Shown here piece by piece: positions 33,783 through 42,285 of a stretch of DNA of 49,473 nucleotides. Source of the stretch: Bacteroidetes bacterium HGW-Bacteroidetes-3 (lineage in GTDB: Bacteria; Bacteroidota; Bacteroidia; Flavobacteriales; Flavobacteriaceae); NCBI GenBank assembly GCA_002842505.1, contig PHDE01000004.1, forward strand, positions 1 to 49,473. Direction: 5' to 3'. Both the position numbers and the translations under genes were made by a program. The notes under the pieces are model-generated. The model saw only the letters and a list, made by a program, of their open reading frames with translations. It was not told the DNA's origin and did no database searches. Within the stretch, counting starts at the first letter, position 1; every line of letters begins with the position of its first letter.

Positions 33783-35204
33783 ATGAATGAGTTAAATATT
33801 CTGTCTGAATCTTTTGAGAAAATAAAAAGCTATTTAGAAAGCAATAACGACAAAACACAGCCAATAGTTAAATTTAAAAATCCTTCAGAATTAAAGGAAG
33901 TTATCGATTTTGAAATTGGCAAGAAAGGCGTCTCAGAAAATGAATTCTTGGAATTGATAGATAAATATTTAGAATATTCTGTAAAAACCGGAAACAAGCA
34001 ATTTTTTAACCAACTGTATTCAGGGTTTAATTTTCCAGCATTTATTGGCGAAATATTTACCGTTTTGGCAAACACTTCCATGTACACTTATGAAGTTGCG
34101 CCAGTTGCGACTTCCATTGAAACTGAAATGATTCGTTTGATGAATCGTTATTCCGGTTATGAAGACGGCGACGGAATTTTTGTGAGCGGCGGCAGCAATG
34201 CCAATTTGGTTGCTATGTTTTCAGCCCGAAATAAAATATTGCCCGAAAGTCGTTTTGATGGTTATGACCGAAATTTAAAACTGAAGGCTTTTGTAAATGA
34301 ACAAGCCCATTATTCTTTTGAAACTGCCGCAAATATTTTGGGAATCGGAGCCAAAAATGTGATTAAAGTGAAATCGGACAAAAAAGGGATGATGATTCCT
34401 TCTGAATTGGAGAAAGAAATAAAAGCTTCCATAGAAAGAAATGAAAAACCATTTTTTGTTGCAGCAACCTGCGCGACAACCTTATTGGGCGCTTATGATC
34501 CCATTGATGAAATGGCCGAAATTTGCCAAAAATATGATATTTGGCTGCACGCGGACGGTTCTTTTGGTGGCTCTTTAATTTTAAGCGACCAACATCGCCA
34601 TTTAATGCGCGGAATTGAAAAAACAGATTCCTTTGCCTGGAATCCACATAAATTAATGAATATCCCTTTAATTTGTTCTGCTTTGTTGGTAAAAAAACGG
34701 GGAACGCTTCAACATAATATTACCGATATTAATGCCGATTATATTTTTCACGATATTGACCAAATTGAAGATTTGGGAAAAAAATCCATTCAATGCGGAA
34801 GACGCGTTGATGCCGTAAAACTATGGTTTGCCTGGAAATATTTCGGATTGGAAGGCTACCAAAAACGAACAGACAATTTAATTGCTGTGGCAACTTATGC
34901 TGAAGAAATTGTAAAAAATCATAAAAACCTTGAACTGCTTGCCGACCGTCAATCTTTTGCGGTTTGCTTTAGATATATTCCTGAAAACAAAACCGATTTA
35001 AACAAATTCAATTTAGCGTTGCGTGAAGCTATGCGGAAAAATGAAAAATCCATTGTGAATTACGGTTACATAGGCAAAACTTTGGCCATTCGTTTGATTA
35101 CCGCAAATGGTGAATTGCAGAAATCGGACATTGATTTATTTTTTGACAATTTATTAAAAACCGCAACCGCGCTTGAAAACAAAAGCAGCAGTGTTTTATG
35201 TTGA
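33783..35204 (+). CDS. PLP-dependent group II decarboxylase (glutamate/sulfinoalanine decarboxylase-like)
   Basis: 473 aa. The PLP lysine is Lys290 in SFAWNPHKLMNIP; HADGSFGG (about residue 258) supplies the ring-stacking and Asp residues of fold-type I; FVSGGSNANLVAM (about 136-148) is the phosphate-binding loop. The sequence order and FFNQLYSGFNFPAFIGE near the N-terminus resemble animal GAD/CSAD and their bacterial homologues. The substrate (glutamate, cysteine sulfinate, aspartate or aromatic amino acid) cannot be fixed here. No glutamate/GABA antiporter is nearby. Confidence 0.88.
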   Translation: MNELNILSESFEKIKSYLESNNDKTQPIVKFKNPSELKEVIDFEIGKKGVSENEFLELIDKYLEYSVKTGNKQFFNQLYSGFNFPAFIGEIFTVLANTSMYTYEVAPVATSIETEMIRLMNRYSGYEDGDGIFVSGGSNANLVAMFSARNKILPESRFDGYDRNLKLKAFVNEQAHYSFETAANILGIGAKNVIKVKSDKKGMMIPSELEKEIKASIERNEKPFFVAATCATTLLGAYDPIDEMAEICQKYDIWLHADGSFGGSLILSDQHRHLMRGIEKTDSFAWNPHKLMNIPLICSALLVKKRGTLQHNITDINADYIFHDIDQIEDLGKKSIQCGRRVDAVKLWFAWKYFGLEGYQKRTDNLIAVATYAEEIVKNHKNLELLADRQSFAVCFRYIPENKTDLNKFNLALREAMRKNEKSIVNYGYIGKTLAIRLITANGELQKSDIDLFFDNLLKTATALENKSSSVLC

Positions 35205-35390
35205 TATTTTTAACTAGACGAAAAATATAGAAAAAAGACAAAAGACTATTGTGATGGAAATCAGTTATTTATTACATTTTCTTTCTCTTATATATTACCG
35301 TCGATTAAATAACACTTCTTTTTATGACCCAATTTTAATGTAAACCTAAGGTTTTAAAAAACTGTCATGTTTGTGATTTTCAGGCTGAAA

Positions 35391-35765
35391 TCATTTTATT
35401 TTCCTGCCTTGAAGAAATTTCAACACCACCAAACTAAAGAAAATTCCGAAGGAAATATAGCACATCGGAAAACCGCTTTCCATTTTTGGGCACTGCACTT
35501 TCCCAAATAATTGGCCAATTGTCGCATAGGTTGCAATGGCCAAAGCAAATGAGGTGAACAAAAAATAAACCGCATTTCCCCTGTTAAAAACATGGGCAAC
35601 AAAAGGAATTATCAAACAGCCAAAAATAATATAACAAGCCGGAATTACGCCCAATTTAGGGCAAGTTCCTTCATGCAAAAACTCTGTATACGCCAAGTTT
35701 CCGGCACCTAAAATTCCAAAAACAAAAACCGCATAAATACCATAATTAATCATTTTTTTCTTCAT
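35391..35765 (-). CDS. small four-helix membrane protein with two C-P-K...C-Y-I repeats
   Basis: 124 aa with about four transmembrane helices. Two halves look related: GTCPKLGVIPACYIIFGCLI and VQCPKMESGFPMCYISFGIF, each with Cys-Pro-Lys, then Cys-Tyr-Ile eight residues after the first Cys, in front of a helix. That gives two likely cysteine pairs at the same membrane face, reminiscent of small membrane redox proteins. I do not recognise a named family. It stands alone, between the decarboxylase gene (opposite strand, convergent) and the IS4-like remnant. Confidence 0.6.
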   Translation of the reverse strand: MKKKMINYGIYAVFVFGILGAGNLAYTEFLHEGTCPKLGVIPACYIIFGCLIIPFVAHVFNRGNAVYFLFTSFALAIATYATIGQLFGKVQCPKMESGFPMCYISFGIFFSLVVLKFLQGRKIK

Positions 35766-35933
35766 AAAGATTAGGTTTTTTTAGAACTTGAGACTAAATT
35801 CTACTATTATATTGTTTTTTAGTACATGACAAAAAACATATTTCATTGAAAATCAACAAAATAAGTAACAATAAATTAGGATAAAAGACTGATATTCATT
35901 ACATTAAAGAATTATTACCACATAATTTTTCTA

Positions 35934-36392
35934 ATGAAGAACGCCAGTCTAGAGCGTAAAGATACATCGTTAATATCAGTATTGCAAGGTCATTTTAAAG
36001 GGGAACTTAATCTGGCAAGGGTCAAGCTCATCTGTTTATTTATAACGGCTTTATGCAAAATAAAGACAATTAATTATGATAGACTTGCCTCTGGATTCGA
36101 CACAAAAGCCAATAAAAGCAGTTCATACAGAAGGATACAGCGATTTATGGCGGACTTTGATTTTCCGATGAATACGGTTTCGGTTCTGATATTCAATCTA
36201 TTGCCGTTTAAAGATGATTTGGTGCTGGTTTTAGACAGAACGAATTGGAAATTTTGGTTAAGGATTACTTCGCCTATTTATTATTTTTTACAGGAGTTCA
36301 GTGAACCTTGTTTGCAGCGGAAAGCCCGCCCCGCAAGGAAACGCTCTCCGAAAAGGCGAACAGGCCAAAAATTTCACACAAATATCCCCTAA
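35934..36392 (+). pseudogene. IS4-type transposase remnant (N-terminal third only)
   Basis: The first ~105 codons are transposase-like: LISVLQGHFKGELNLARVKL, ASGFDTKANKSSSYRRIQRF, then DDLVLVLDRTNWKFW, where the Asp of DRTNW is the first catalytic residue of the IS4 DDE triad. Homology ends near 36256, and the remaining ~45 codons read through an unrelated GC-rich segment (36330-36358 repeat) with Arg/Lys-rich, non-transposase sequence. The other two acidic residues are missing, so it cannot be active. I could not identify inverted repeats or a target duplication. Confidence 0.82.
36330..36358. repeat. dispersed GC-rich repeat, copy 2
   Basis: CCCGCAAGGAAACGCTCTCC and the following nine bases are the reverse complement, with two mismatches, of 5058-5086. 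It lies at the broken 3' side of the transposase remnant, and the region around it (36315-36370) is GC-rich. Confidence 0.7.
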
Positions 36393-36415
36393 ATTATTTC
36401 TCAGGATTTTTTGCG

Positions 36416-36423
36416 TACTTTTG
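36416..36423 (+). promoter_or_regulatory. candidate -7 element (TACTTTTG) for the ABC-F gene
   Basis: TACTTTTG 14 nt before the ATG at 36438, between the transposase remnant and the gene, giving a leader of about 8 nt. Confidence 0.45.
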
Positions 36424-36437
36424 CAAAAATTTGAAAT

Positions 36438-38294
36438 ATGAATTATTTATCCGTTGAAAATATATCGAAATCTTTTGGTGAAGTGGCGCTTTTTAGCAAT
36501 GTTTCATTCGGCATAAATAAGGACCAAAAAATTGCCTTTATCGCCAAAAACGGTACCGGAAAAACCACCATATTGAACATTATTGCGGGATTGGAGAGTC
36601 CGGACAGCGGACAAGTGGTGTCGAGAAAAGGCATCAAAATTGAATATTTGTCGCAGGAAGACAGTTTGGACGACAATTTAACGGTGGAAGAAACCATTTT
36701 TAATTCGGACAATGAGACGCTAAAAGTGATTGAGGAATATGAAAAAGCGTTGAACAATCCCAATGACGAAAAGGCTTATCAAGTGGCTTTTGAAAAAATG
36801 GACCGGCTCAATGCCTGGGATTTTGAAACCCAATACAAGCAAATTTTATCGAAATTAAAACTGGACGATTTAACGCAAAAAGTGGGTTCACTTTCGGGCG
36901 GACAGCGCAAAAGATTGTCGTTGGCAGTAATTTTAATCCACAAATCGGATTTGTTAATTTTGGATGAGCCCACAAACCATCTGGATTTAGAAATGATTGA
37001 ATGGCTTGAAAATTATTTTCAAAAAGAGAAAGTTACGCTTTTGATGGTGACGCACGACCGGTATTTTTTGGAGCGTGTTTGCAATGAAATTATAGAATTA
37101 GATCAGGGAAATTTATACACTTACAAAGGAAATTACTCTTACTTTTTAGAGAAAAAAGAAGAGCGAATTGCGATGGAGCAGGCAAGTGTTGACAAGGCCA
37201 AAAACCTGTTTGTTAAAGAGTTGGAGTGGATGCGCCGGCAGCCAAAAGCGCGTACCACAAAATCCAAATCGCGCATCGACGATTTTTTCATCATCAAGGA
37301 AGAAGCGCATAAACGAAGGGACAACCATAAAGTGCAGCTGGAAATTGATATGGAGCGTTTGGGTTCTAAAATTGCGGAATTTCACCACGTTTCAAAATCT
37401 TTTGGCGATTTAAAAATATTGGATAAGTTCGATTATGTTTTCAAAAGAAACGAGCGCATAGGAATTATCGGCAAAAACGGCACCGGAAAATCGTCTTTCA
37501 TAAAAATGCTTACCGGTGAAATTCCTGTTGATTCGGGTAAAGTGGTAATTGGCGAAACCATAAAATTCGGTCACTACTCGCAGGATGGAATTGTGATAAA
37601 ACCGGGACAAAAAGTGATTGAAGTGATCAAGGAATTTGGGGAGTATATTCCGCTGACCAAAGGAAGGAAAATTTCGGCGGCGCAACTGTTGGAAAGGTTT
37701 ATGTTCAGCAGGTCTAGGCAATACGATTTTGTGGAAAAATTAAGTGGTGGCGAACGAAAACGCTTGTATTTATGCACGGTTTTAATCCAAAATCCGAACT
37801 TTTTAATTTTGGATGAGCCCACAAACGATTTGGATATTGTGACCTTAAACGTGCTGGAAGAATTTTTGTTAGATTTTCCCGGCTGTTTGATCGTGGTTTC
37901 TCACGACCGATATTTTATGGATAAAATTGTGGACCATCTTTTTGTGTTTAAAGGCGATGGCGTCATTGAAGATTTCCCAGGAAATTATACCGATTACAAA
38001 GTGTATGAAGATTCAAAACCAGCGGAAGAAAATACTGCTGTAAAAAATACCGACTCCCGAAACAAAATAGCAAGCAAAACAAAATTGTCGTTCAAAGAAA
38101 AAAAGGAATTCGACAATATTGAAGGCGATATTGAAGCCTTGACAGCTCAAAAAAGCGCCATTGAAGCCCATTTTTTGGACACCGCACTTTCTGTGGAAGA
38201 AATCAATGAACTGTCTACAAAACTTCAGGAAATCAACAAAAAAATTGACCAAAAAGAAGGCCGTTGGTTTGAACTTTCTTCGATGTTGGAATAA
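36438..38294 (+). CDS. ABC-F family ATPase (Uup-like)
   Basis: 618 aa with two ABC domains and no transmembrane helices. Walker A motifs are KNGTGKTT (about residue 37) and KNGTGKSS (about residue 345); signatures LSGGQRKRLSL and LSGGERKRLYL; Walker B LLILDEPTNHLDL and LILDEPTNDLDI. The linker between domains is charged and helical and a C-terminal coiled coil follows (about 560-615), as in Uup. ABC-F proteins act on the ribosome; Uup-like members are linked to ribosome and DNA-junction functions. Antibiotic resistance should not be assumed. Confidence 0.92.
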   Translation: MNYLSVENISKSFGEVALFSNVSFGINKDQKIAFIAKNGTGKTTILNIIAGLESPDSGQVVSRKGIKIEYLSQEDSLDDNLTVEETIFNSDNETLKVIEEYEKALNNPNDEKAYQVAFEKMDRLNAWDFETQYKQILSKLKLDDLTQKVGSLSGGQRKRLSLAVILIHKSDLLILDEPTNHLDLEMIEWLENYFQKEKVTLLMVTHDRYFLERVCNEIIELDQGNLYTYKGNYSYFLEKKEERIAMEQASVDKAKNLFVKELEWMRRQPKARTTKSKSRIDDFFIIKEEAHKRRDNHKVQLEIDMERLGSKIAEFHHVSKSFGDLKILDKFDYVFKRNERIGIIGKNGTGKSSFIKMLTGEIPVDSGKVVIGETIKFGHYSQDGIVIKPGQKVIEVIKEFGEYIPLTKGRKISAAQLLERFMFSRSRQYDFVEKLSGGERKRLYLCTVLIQNPNFLILDEPTNDLDIVTLNVLEEFLLDFPGCLIVVSHDRYFMDKIVDHLFVFKGDGVIEDFPGNYTDYKVYEDSKPAEENTAVKNTDSRNKIASKTKLSFKEKKEFDNIEGDIEALTAQKSAIEAHFLDTALSVEEINELSTKLQEINKKIDQKEGRWFELSSMLE

Positions 38295-38329
38295 AGCCCC
38301 CTGTTTATTAATAAGTCGAAATTTGACAT

Positions 38330-38418
38330 CTATATAAGTAAACAGTTGGCAGGTTCAGTCGGCAGTTTGACGAATCAGCAATTAAACGATTAAACAAATC
38401 AACAATTAAACGCATCAA
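38330..38418. repeat. low-complexity AATTAAACG/AAATCAAC repeat
   Basis: Approximate copies of AATTAAACGATTAAACAAATC and AATTAAACGCATC run up to the exonuclease stop. The same word family, on the other strand, occurs at 45310-45440. Short and degenerate. Confidence 0.5.
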
Positions 38419-39138
38419 CTACACATGAACAATATTCAATTCCTCAATCAGCGGTTCATTGTTAAATCGCAACAATAATTGGGCAACGGCTATGGTGTCT
38501 TTTTCGCAATAAATCGCAATGCGCGCAACATCTTTTTCTTTGTAATACACGCCGCAAACTTCGCTTCCGCTGATGTCGTCTTTCGGTGAAGGAATATTTA
38601 AAATTAAGGTGAGCAATTTTAGGGAAGTGTAATGTTTATAATCGCCAAATTTCCACATTTCTAAAGTGTCTAAATGGGCAATTTCCCAAGGTTTTTTTCC
38701 GAATAAATTCAGTTTTTCCGGCAAGGCTATTTGATTGATGATCATTCGCCGGGCGATATAAGGAAAATCAAATTCTTTTCCGTTATGGGCACATAAAACA
38801 TGCTCGGGTTTGTTAAAATGGCTTTCCAATAGCTTTTTGAAACCATTTAAAATAACCCGTTCATCATCTCCAAAAAAAGAAGTGACGCGAAAAGTTCGGT
38901 TTTTAGAATTAAAATTAACAAAATAGCCGACTGAAATACACACAATTTTACCAAATTCAGCCCAAATTCCGGCACGTTCATAAAAATCCTCAGAAGTCAC
39001 TTCTTCTTTGCGCTGATAGGCCGTTTTTTGGGTGAAGAGTTCTTGTTTTTCTTCAGACAATTCAGAAAAATCTGCAACTTCAGGAACAGTTTCAATATCT
39101 AAAAATAGGATGTTTTCGAAATTAAGTTTTGTGTTCAT
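38419..39138 (-). CDS. DnaQ-like 3'-5' exonuclease
   Basis: 239 aa. Exo I is ILFLDIETVPEV (Asp14, Glu16), Exo II AHNGKEFDFPYIARR (about residues 117-131) with Asp, and Exo III YCEKDTIAVAQLLL (about 209-222) with Tyr...Asp; the DEDDy arrangement fits the predicted PolB-like 3'-5' exonuclease family. No polymerase domain follows. It may act in repair or RNA/DNA trimming; no in vivo role is known to me. It is divergent from the two-component operon, with the hairpin region between. Confidence 0.88.
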   Translation of the reverse strand: MNTKLNFENILFLDIETVPEVADFSELSEEKQELFTQKTAYQRKEEVTSEDFYERAGIWAEFGKIVCISVGYFVNFNSKNRTFRVTSFFGDDERVILNGFKKLLESHFNKPEHVLCAHNGKEFDFPYIARRMIINQIALPEKLNLFGKKPWEIAHLDTLEMWKFGDYKHYTSLKLLTLILNIPSPKDDISGSEVCGVYYKEKDVARIAIYCEKDTIAVAQLLLRFNNEPLIEELNIVHV

Positions 39139-39180
39139 CGCCTTTTTTTAAGATAAATGTACTAATTAAATTGTATTAAC

Positions 39181-39403
39181 AAGTGCCTAAAGTACTTAAA
39201 GTGAGCTAAAGTGCCTAAAGTATTTGAATTGAACCGAGAATCAAAACAACTTTAGGCACTCCAAACTCAAGGCACTTTAGGCACTGAATAAAGAAAGTGA
39301 CTAGAGTTAAAAAAAAGAGAAGTGCCTGAAGTGAAAAGTTTTTGAAGAGAACCAAAAAGTAAAACAACGCTAGGCACTCCAAACCCAAGGCACTTTAAGT
39401 ACT
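39181..39403. repeat. two tandem long inverted repeats built on AAGTGCCTA
   Basis: First unit: 39181-39223 is a run of 9-nt-like words (AAGTGCCTA, AAGTACTTA, AAGTGAGCT, AAGTGCCTA), and 39249-39285 is largely its reverse complement (ACTTTAGGCACT, twice), so about 37-40 nt can pair. Second unit at about 39320-39403: GTGCCTGAAGT and the arm GGCACTCCAAACCCAAGGCA with CTTTAAGTACT. The right arms CTCCAAACTCAAGGCACTTT and CTCCAAACCCAAGGCACTTT differ at one base. Strong RNA or DNA hairpins are expected. Confidence 0.85.
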
Positions 39404-39474
39404 CGCTTATTCACAAATTAAGCTATTGTAAGGTTTATGTTATCATAATGTTATAATTTTGAAAAACAATTATC

Positions 39475-39509
39475 TTTTGCACCGTAAAAATAAATTATGA
39501 CTACTTTTG
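39475..39509 (+). promoter_or_regulatory. candidate Bacteroidota promoter for the two-component operon
   Basis: -33-like TTTTG (39475-39479) and -7 TACTTTTG (39502-39509), spaced by 22 nt, which fits TTG-N17-23-TAnnTTTG. Predicted start near 39515 gives a leader of about 25 nt before the ATG at 39540. Best promoter in the window. Confidence 0.6.
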
Positions 39510-39539
39510 AATGCTTTTATGATTTAAATAGCACTAAAT

Positions 39540-40235
39540 ATGAAAAATTCAGATATTAAAATACTGTTGGTTGATGATGAACCAGATATTTTAGAAATTG
39601 TTGGTTACAACCTAAAAAATGAAGGTTATAAAATTTATACCGCAAAAAATGGGATTGAAGCCATAGAAAGTGCAAAAAAACATACGCCCCATTTAATTAT
39701 TTTAGACATTATGATGCCTGAAATGGATGGCATTGAAGCCTGCGAAAAAATTAGGGCAACCAAAGGTTTGGAAAATGTACTAATTACATTTTTTACCGCG
39801 CGCAGTGAAGATTATTCACAAATGGCCGGTTTTGATGTTGGTGCTGACGATTATATCACCAAGCCCATAAAACCTAAAGTGCTCATCAGCAAAATAAAAG
39901 CCCTTTTGCGCAGGGTTGACGATATAAGCCCTGCTGAGTCTGAACAAATAAAAATAGGTGATTTTATTATTGACCGCGAAGAATACGTAATTGTTAAAAA
40001 TGGCGAAAAGTTGTCACTTCCCCGCAAAGAATTTGAACTGTTTGCGTTGTTGGCTTCAAAACCAGGAAAAGTATTTAAACGTGATGATATTTTAAATCAG
40101 GTTTGGGGAAATGAAGTGGTTGTGGGCGGAAGAACCATTGATGTCCATATCAGAAAATTGCGAGAGAAATTAGGCGATGACAATTTTAAAACCATAAAAG
40201 GCGTTGGGTATAAATTTGTGATAGATGAAGATTAA
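39540..40235 (+). CDS. OmpR/PhoB-family response regulator
   Basis: 231 aa. Receiver domain with acidic residues Asp12/Asp13 and phospho-acceptor Asp56 in IILDIMMPEMDG; the Thr of FFTARSED, and the Lys of DDYITKPIKP (about 106-115). C-terminal winged-helix domain (about 130-228): LPRKEFELFALLASKPGKVF, VGGRTIDVHIRKLREKLG, TIKGVGYKF. It resembles PhoB more than other OmpR-types but no pho gene is near. Its stop overlaps the histidine kinase ATG by 11 nt, so the two are translationally coupled. Confidence 0.92.
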   Translation: MKNSDIKILLVDDEPDILEIVGYNLKNEGYKIYTAKNGIEAIESAKKHTPHLIILDIMMPEMDGIEACEKIRATKGLENVLITFFTARSEDYSQMAGFDVGADDYITKPIKPKVLISKIKALLRRVDDISPAESEQIKIGDFIIDREEYVIVKNGEKLSLPRKEFELFALLASKPGKVFKRDDILNQVWGNEVVVGGRTIDVHIRKLREKLGDDNFKTIKGVGYKFVIDED

Positions 40236-41274
40236 AAAAACATATTTTTTTGCTTTTTGGACCTCCGTTTACATCACTGTTTTTACATCGATTGCTATTG
40301 TTTTATTGGATTATTTTGTTTTAAATATTTCATTTAATTTTTCATTTATACTTCTTTTTATTGCCGTTGTTTTTACTTTTACCTTTTTAATAACCCAATT
40401 CCGATTGGAGCGGTTTATTTTTCAGCGCATCAAAAAAATATATGACAGCGTTTCTATTTTAGATTCCTCCGATTTTAATAAAACGCCCATTACCACTGAC
40501 ATTGACACCCTTTCAAGAGATGTGCAAACATTTGCGAAAAATAAACAACAACAAATTAAGAATTTAAATTTAAGGGAAGATTACAGAAGGGAGTTTTTAG
40601 GCAACATTTCTCACGAATTAAAAACACCTTTGTTTACGGTTCAGGGCTATTTATTAACCTTGTCTGATGGTGCAATCCGTGACAAAAAAATCAGTAAAAA
40701 ATACCTAAAAAGAGCTAACAAAGGCGTTGAGCGACTTATTGCCATCGTGAAAGATTTGGATTTAATTTCCAAATTGGAATCGGCCGATTTAAATTTAAAC
40801 AAAGAGCCTTTTGATATTGTTGAGTTGATTCAAAATGTATTTGAATTGCTTGAAATGAAAGCAAAAAAAAGAAAAATATCTTTAGTTTTCAATAAAAAAT
40901 ACCGATTTCCAATTATGGTCATTGGCGATGAGGAACGCATTGAGCAAGTACTTATCAATCTGCTGGTTAACTCCATAAAATACGGTAAAATTGACGGCGC
41001 CACAACGGTAAGCATTGAACCGCTCAGAAAAGACAAAATACTTATTAAAGTGTCAGACAATGGAGAGGGAATTGAAGCCAAACACCTGCCAAGAATTTTT
41101 GAACGTTTTTACAGGGTTGACCAGAGCAGGTCAAGAGAACAAGGCGGATCTGGATTGGGGCTTGCCATTGTAAAACACATTATTGAAGCGCATGACGAAG
41201 CGATTTTTGTGGAGAGCGAATTTAAAAAAGGCTCCACATTCTCATTTACCCTCGAAAAGTTTGAACAAGTCTAA
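40225..41274 (+). CDS. PhoR-like sensor histidine kinase
   Basis: 349 aa. Two transmembrane helices (about residues 8-30 and 38-60) are joined by only a handful of residues, so there is no sizeable periplasmic sensor domain. The H-box ISHELKTPLFTVQGYL puts the phospho-acceptor at His130. N box VLINLLVNSIKYGK, G1 VSDNGEGI, and G2 GGSGLGLAIVKHI (about residue 308) complete the HATPase domain. PhoR-like overall but without the PAS domain seen in E. coli PhoR. The 3' end overlaps the 3' end of the convergent glycosyltransferase gene by 33 nt. Confidence 0.92.
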   Translation: MKIKKTYFFAFWTSVYITVFTSIAIVLLDYFVLNISFNFSFILLFIAVVFTFTFLITQFRLERFIFQRIKKIYDSVSILDSSDFNKTPITTDIDTLSRDVQTFAKNKQQQIKNLNLREDYRREFLGNISHELKTPLFTVQGYLLTLSDGAIRDKKISKKYLKRANKGVERLIAIVKDLDLISKLESADLNLNKEPFDIVELIQNVFELLEMKAKKRKISLVFNKKYRFPIMVIGDEERIEQVLINLLVNSIKYGKIDGATTVSIEPLRKDKILIKVSDNGEGIEAKHLPRIFERFYRVDQSRSREQGGSGLGLAIVKHIIEAHDEAIFVESEFKKGSTFSFTLEKFEQV

Positions 41275-42252
41275 ATCTATTTTCGAATTCACTTGCTTAA
41301 ATCCAAAAAATTTGGCCAGATCACTTAATTCAGCAAAGGTAAATTTTTCCTGTTTCGCATAAGGCGCAACCCCGTTTTCCCGCAACATTTTCGCCAAATA
41401 TTCCTGCTCAAATTGCCCGGGCGTAGGAATAAAAAAAGCCATTTTTCCCGTTGCGGCCAAATCCATAATGGTTGAATAGCCCGAACGCGCGATCACAAAA
41501 TTGCTTTGGTTGATGGCAGCTTCCAACTCGTTTGCCAACATAAAATTAACGATGTTAAAATTGCTTGGCGCAGTTATTTCAGCAGCAGAAAAAACGCCAC
41601 GAACCAATAAAACGCGTCCTTTAAAATCCTTTAATTCCTTCAGTAATTTATTTTCCAACAAGGTTCTTTGTGGTTCCGGACCGGAAAGCAACAGCAAAAA
41701 AGTGTATTTGATTTCGAGTTTTTTAGGCTGAAACCGACTTAAAATTCCGATATATTTTAAGTTGAAATAATGCTTTTTCAAATGCCCCAAACCGCCCGAA
41801 AAATTTGAAATTCCATTCGAATCCGGCACCCAGCATTCATCGAATTTTTTGATGAATTGCCGGTGAATTTTTGAAGTGATAAAAGTGGTTATCCCCGACA
41901 ACACCTTTAATTGATGCGTGATATAAACTGAAGGTACTTTTTTGCTGTAAACACCAAATCGGTTGTCGGAAATAATGCCGGCAATGTTTTCATTTTCAAT
42001 CAATTGCGCAACAATTTTTCGTTCTTTTCTGACTGCCGAAATGATTTTTGGAAGTTGCAAAAAAAGTTTAAACCTTAGATATTTCCCGTTTTTTGGATAA
42101 CTGATATTGTAATAAGGCAGTTCAATACTTTTCAACAAAGGAAATTCTTTTTGAAGCAACTTCAACGCGTCGCCGTCACTTGCCAAAACAGGTTCGTAAT
42201 TGGCTTTTTGTAAGGCGTTAATAATTGGAATGCAACGCGTGGCGTGACCCAA
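41242..42252 (-). CDS. glycosyltransferase (MurG-like, GT-B) with an obscured start
   Basis: 336 aa from a TTG at 42252. C-terminal NDP-sugar-binding region: FVIARSGYSTIMDLAATGKM (about 262-281), then PTPGQFEQEYLAKML. The frame continues upstream through KKILVAPLNWGLGHATRC (positions about 42285-42236), the expected N-terminus of this family; only GHATRC lies inside the called frame. Immediately before KKIL is the in-frame TAA of purD, and no ATG, GTG or TTG precedes the conserved residues. An A9 tract sits there; ten A would place them in frame with a TTG (42296) overlapping purD's end. Initiation at ATT (42279) or slippage are alternatives. 33 nt after purD. Confidence 0.82.
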   Translation of the reverse strand: MGHATRCIPIINALQKANYEPVLASDGDALKLLQKEFPLLKSIELPYYNISYPKNGKYLRFKLFLQLPKIISAVRKERKIVAQLIENENIAGIISDNRFGVYSKKVPSVYITHQLKVLSGITTFITSKIHRQFIKKFDECWVPDSNGISNFSGGLGHLKKHYFNLKYIGILSRFQPKKLEIKYTFLLLLSGPEPQRTLLENKLLKELKDFKGRVLLVRGVFSAAEITAPSNFNIVNFMLANELEAAINQSNFVIARSGYSTIMDLAATGKMAFFIPTPGQFEQEYLAKMLRENGVAPYAKQEKFTFAELSDLAKFFGFKQVNSKIDLDLFKLFEGK

Positions 42253-42285
42253 TCCCCAATTTAAGGGCGCGACAAGAATTTTTTT

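Larger units (their letters stand above)
39139..39539. other. 401-nt divergent intergenic region with double inverted repeat
   Basis: Contains the repeat pair at 39181-39403 and, after it, an AT-rich promoter region for the response regulator. No coding frame is credible. Confidence 0.85.

Noticed and set aside
36438-38294. Antibiotic-resistance ABC-F gene
   Set aside because: The domain order and C-terminal coiled coil resemble housekeeping Uup-like proteins; no resistance-specific feature visible.
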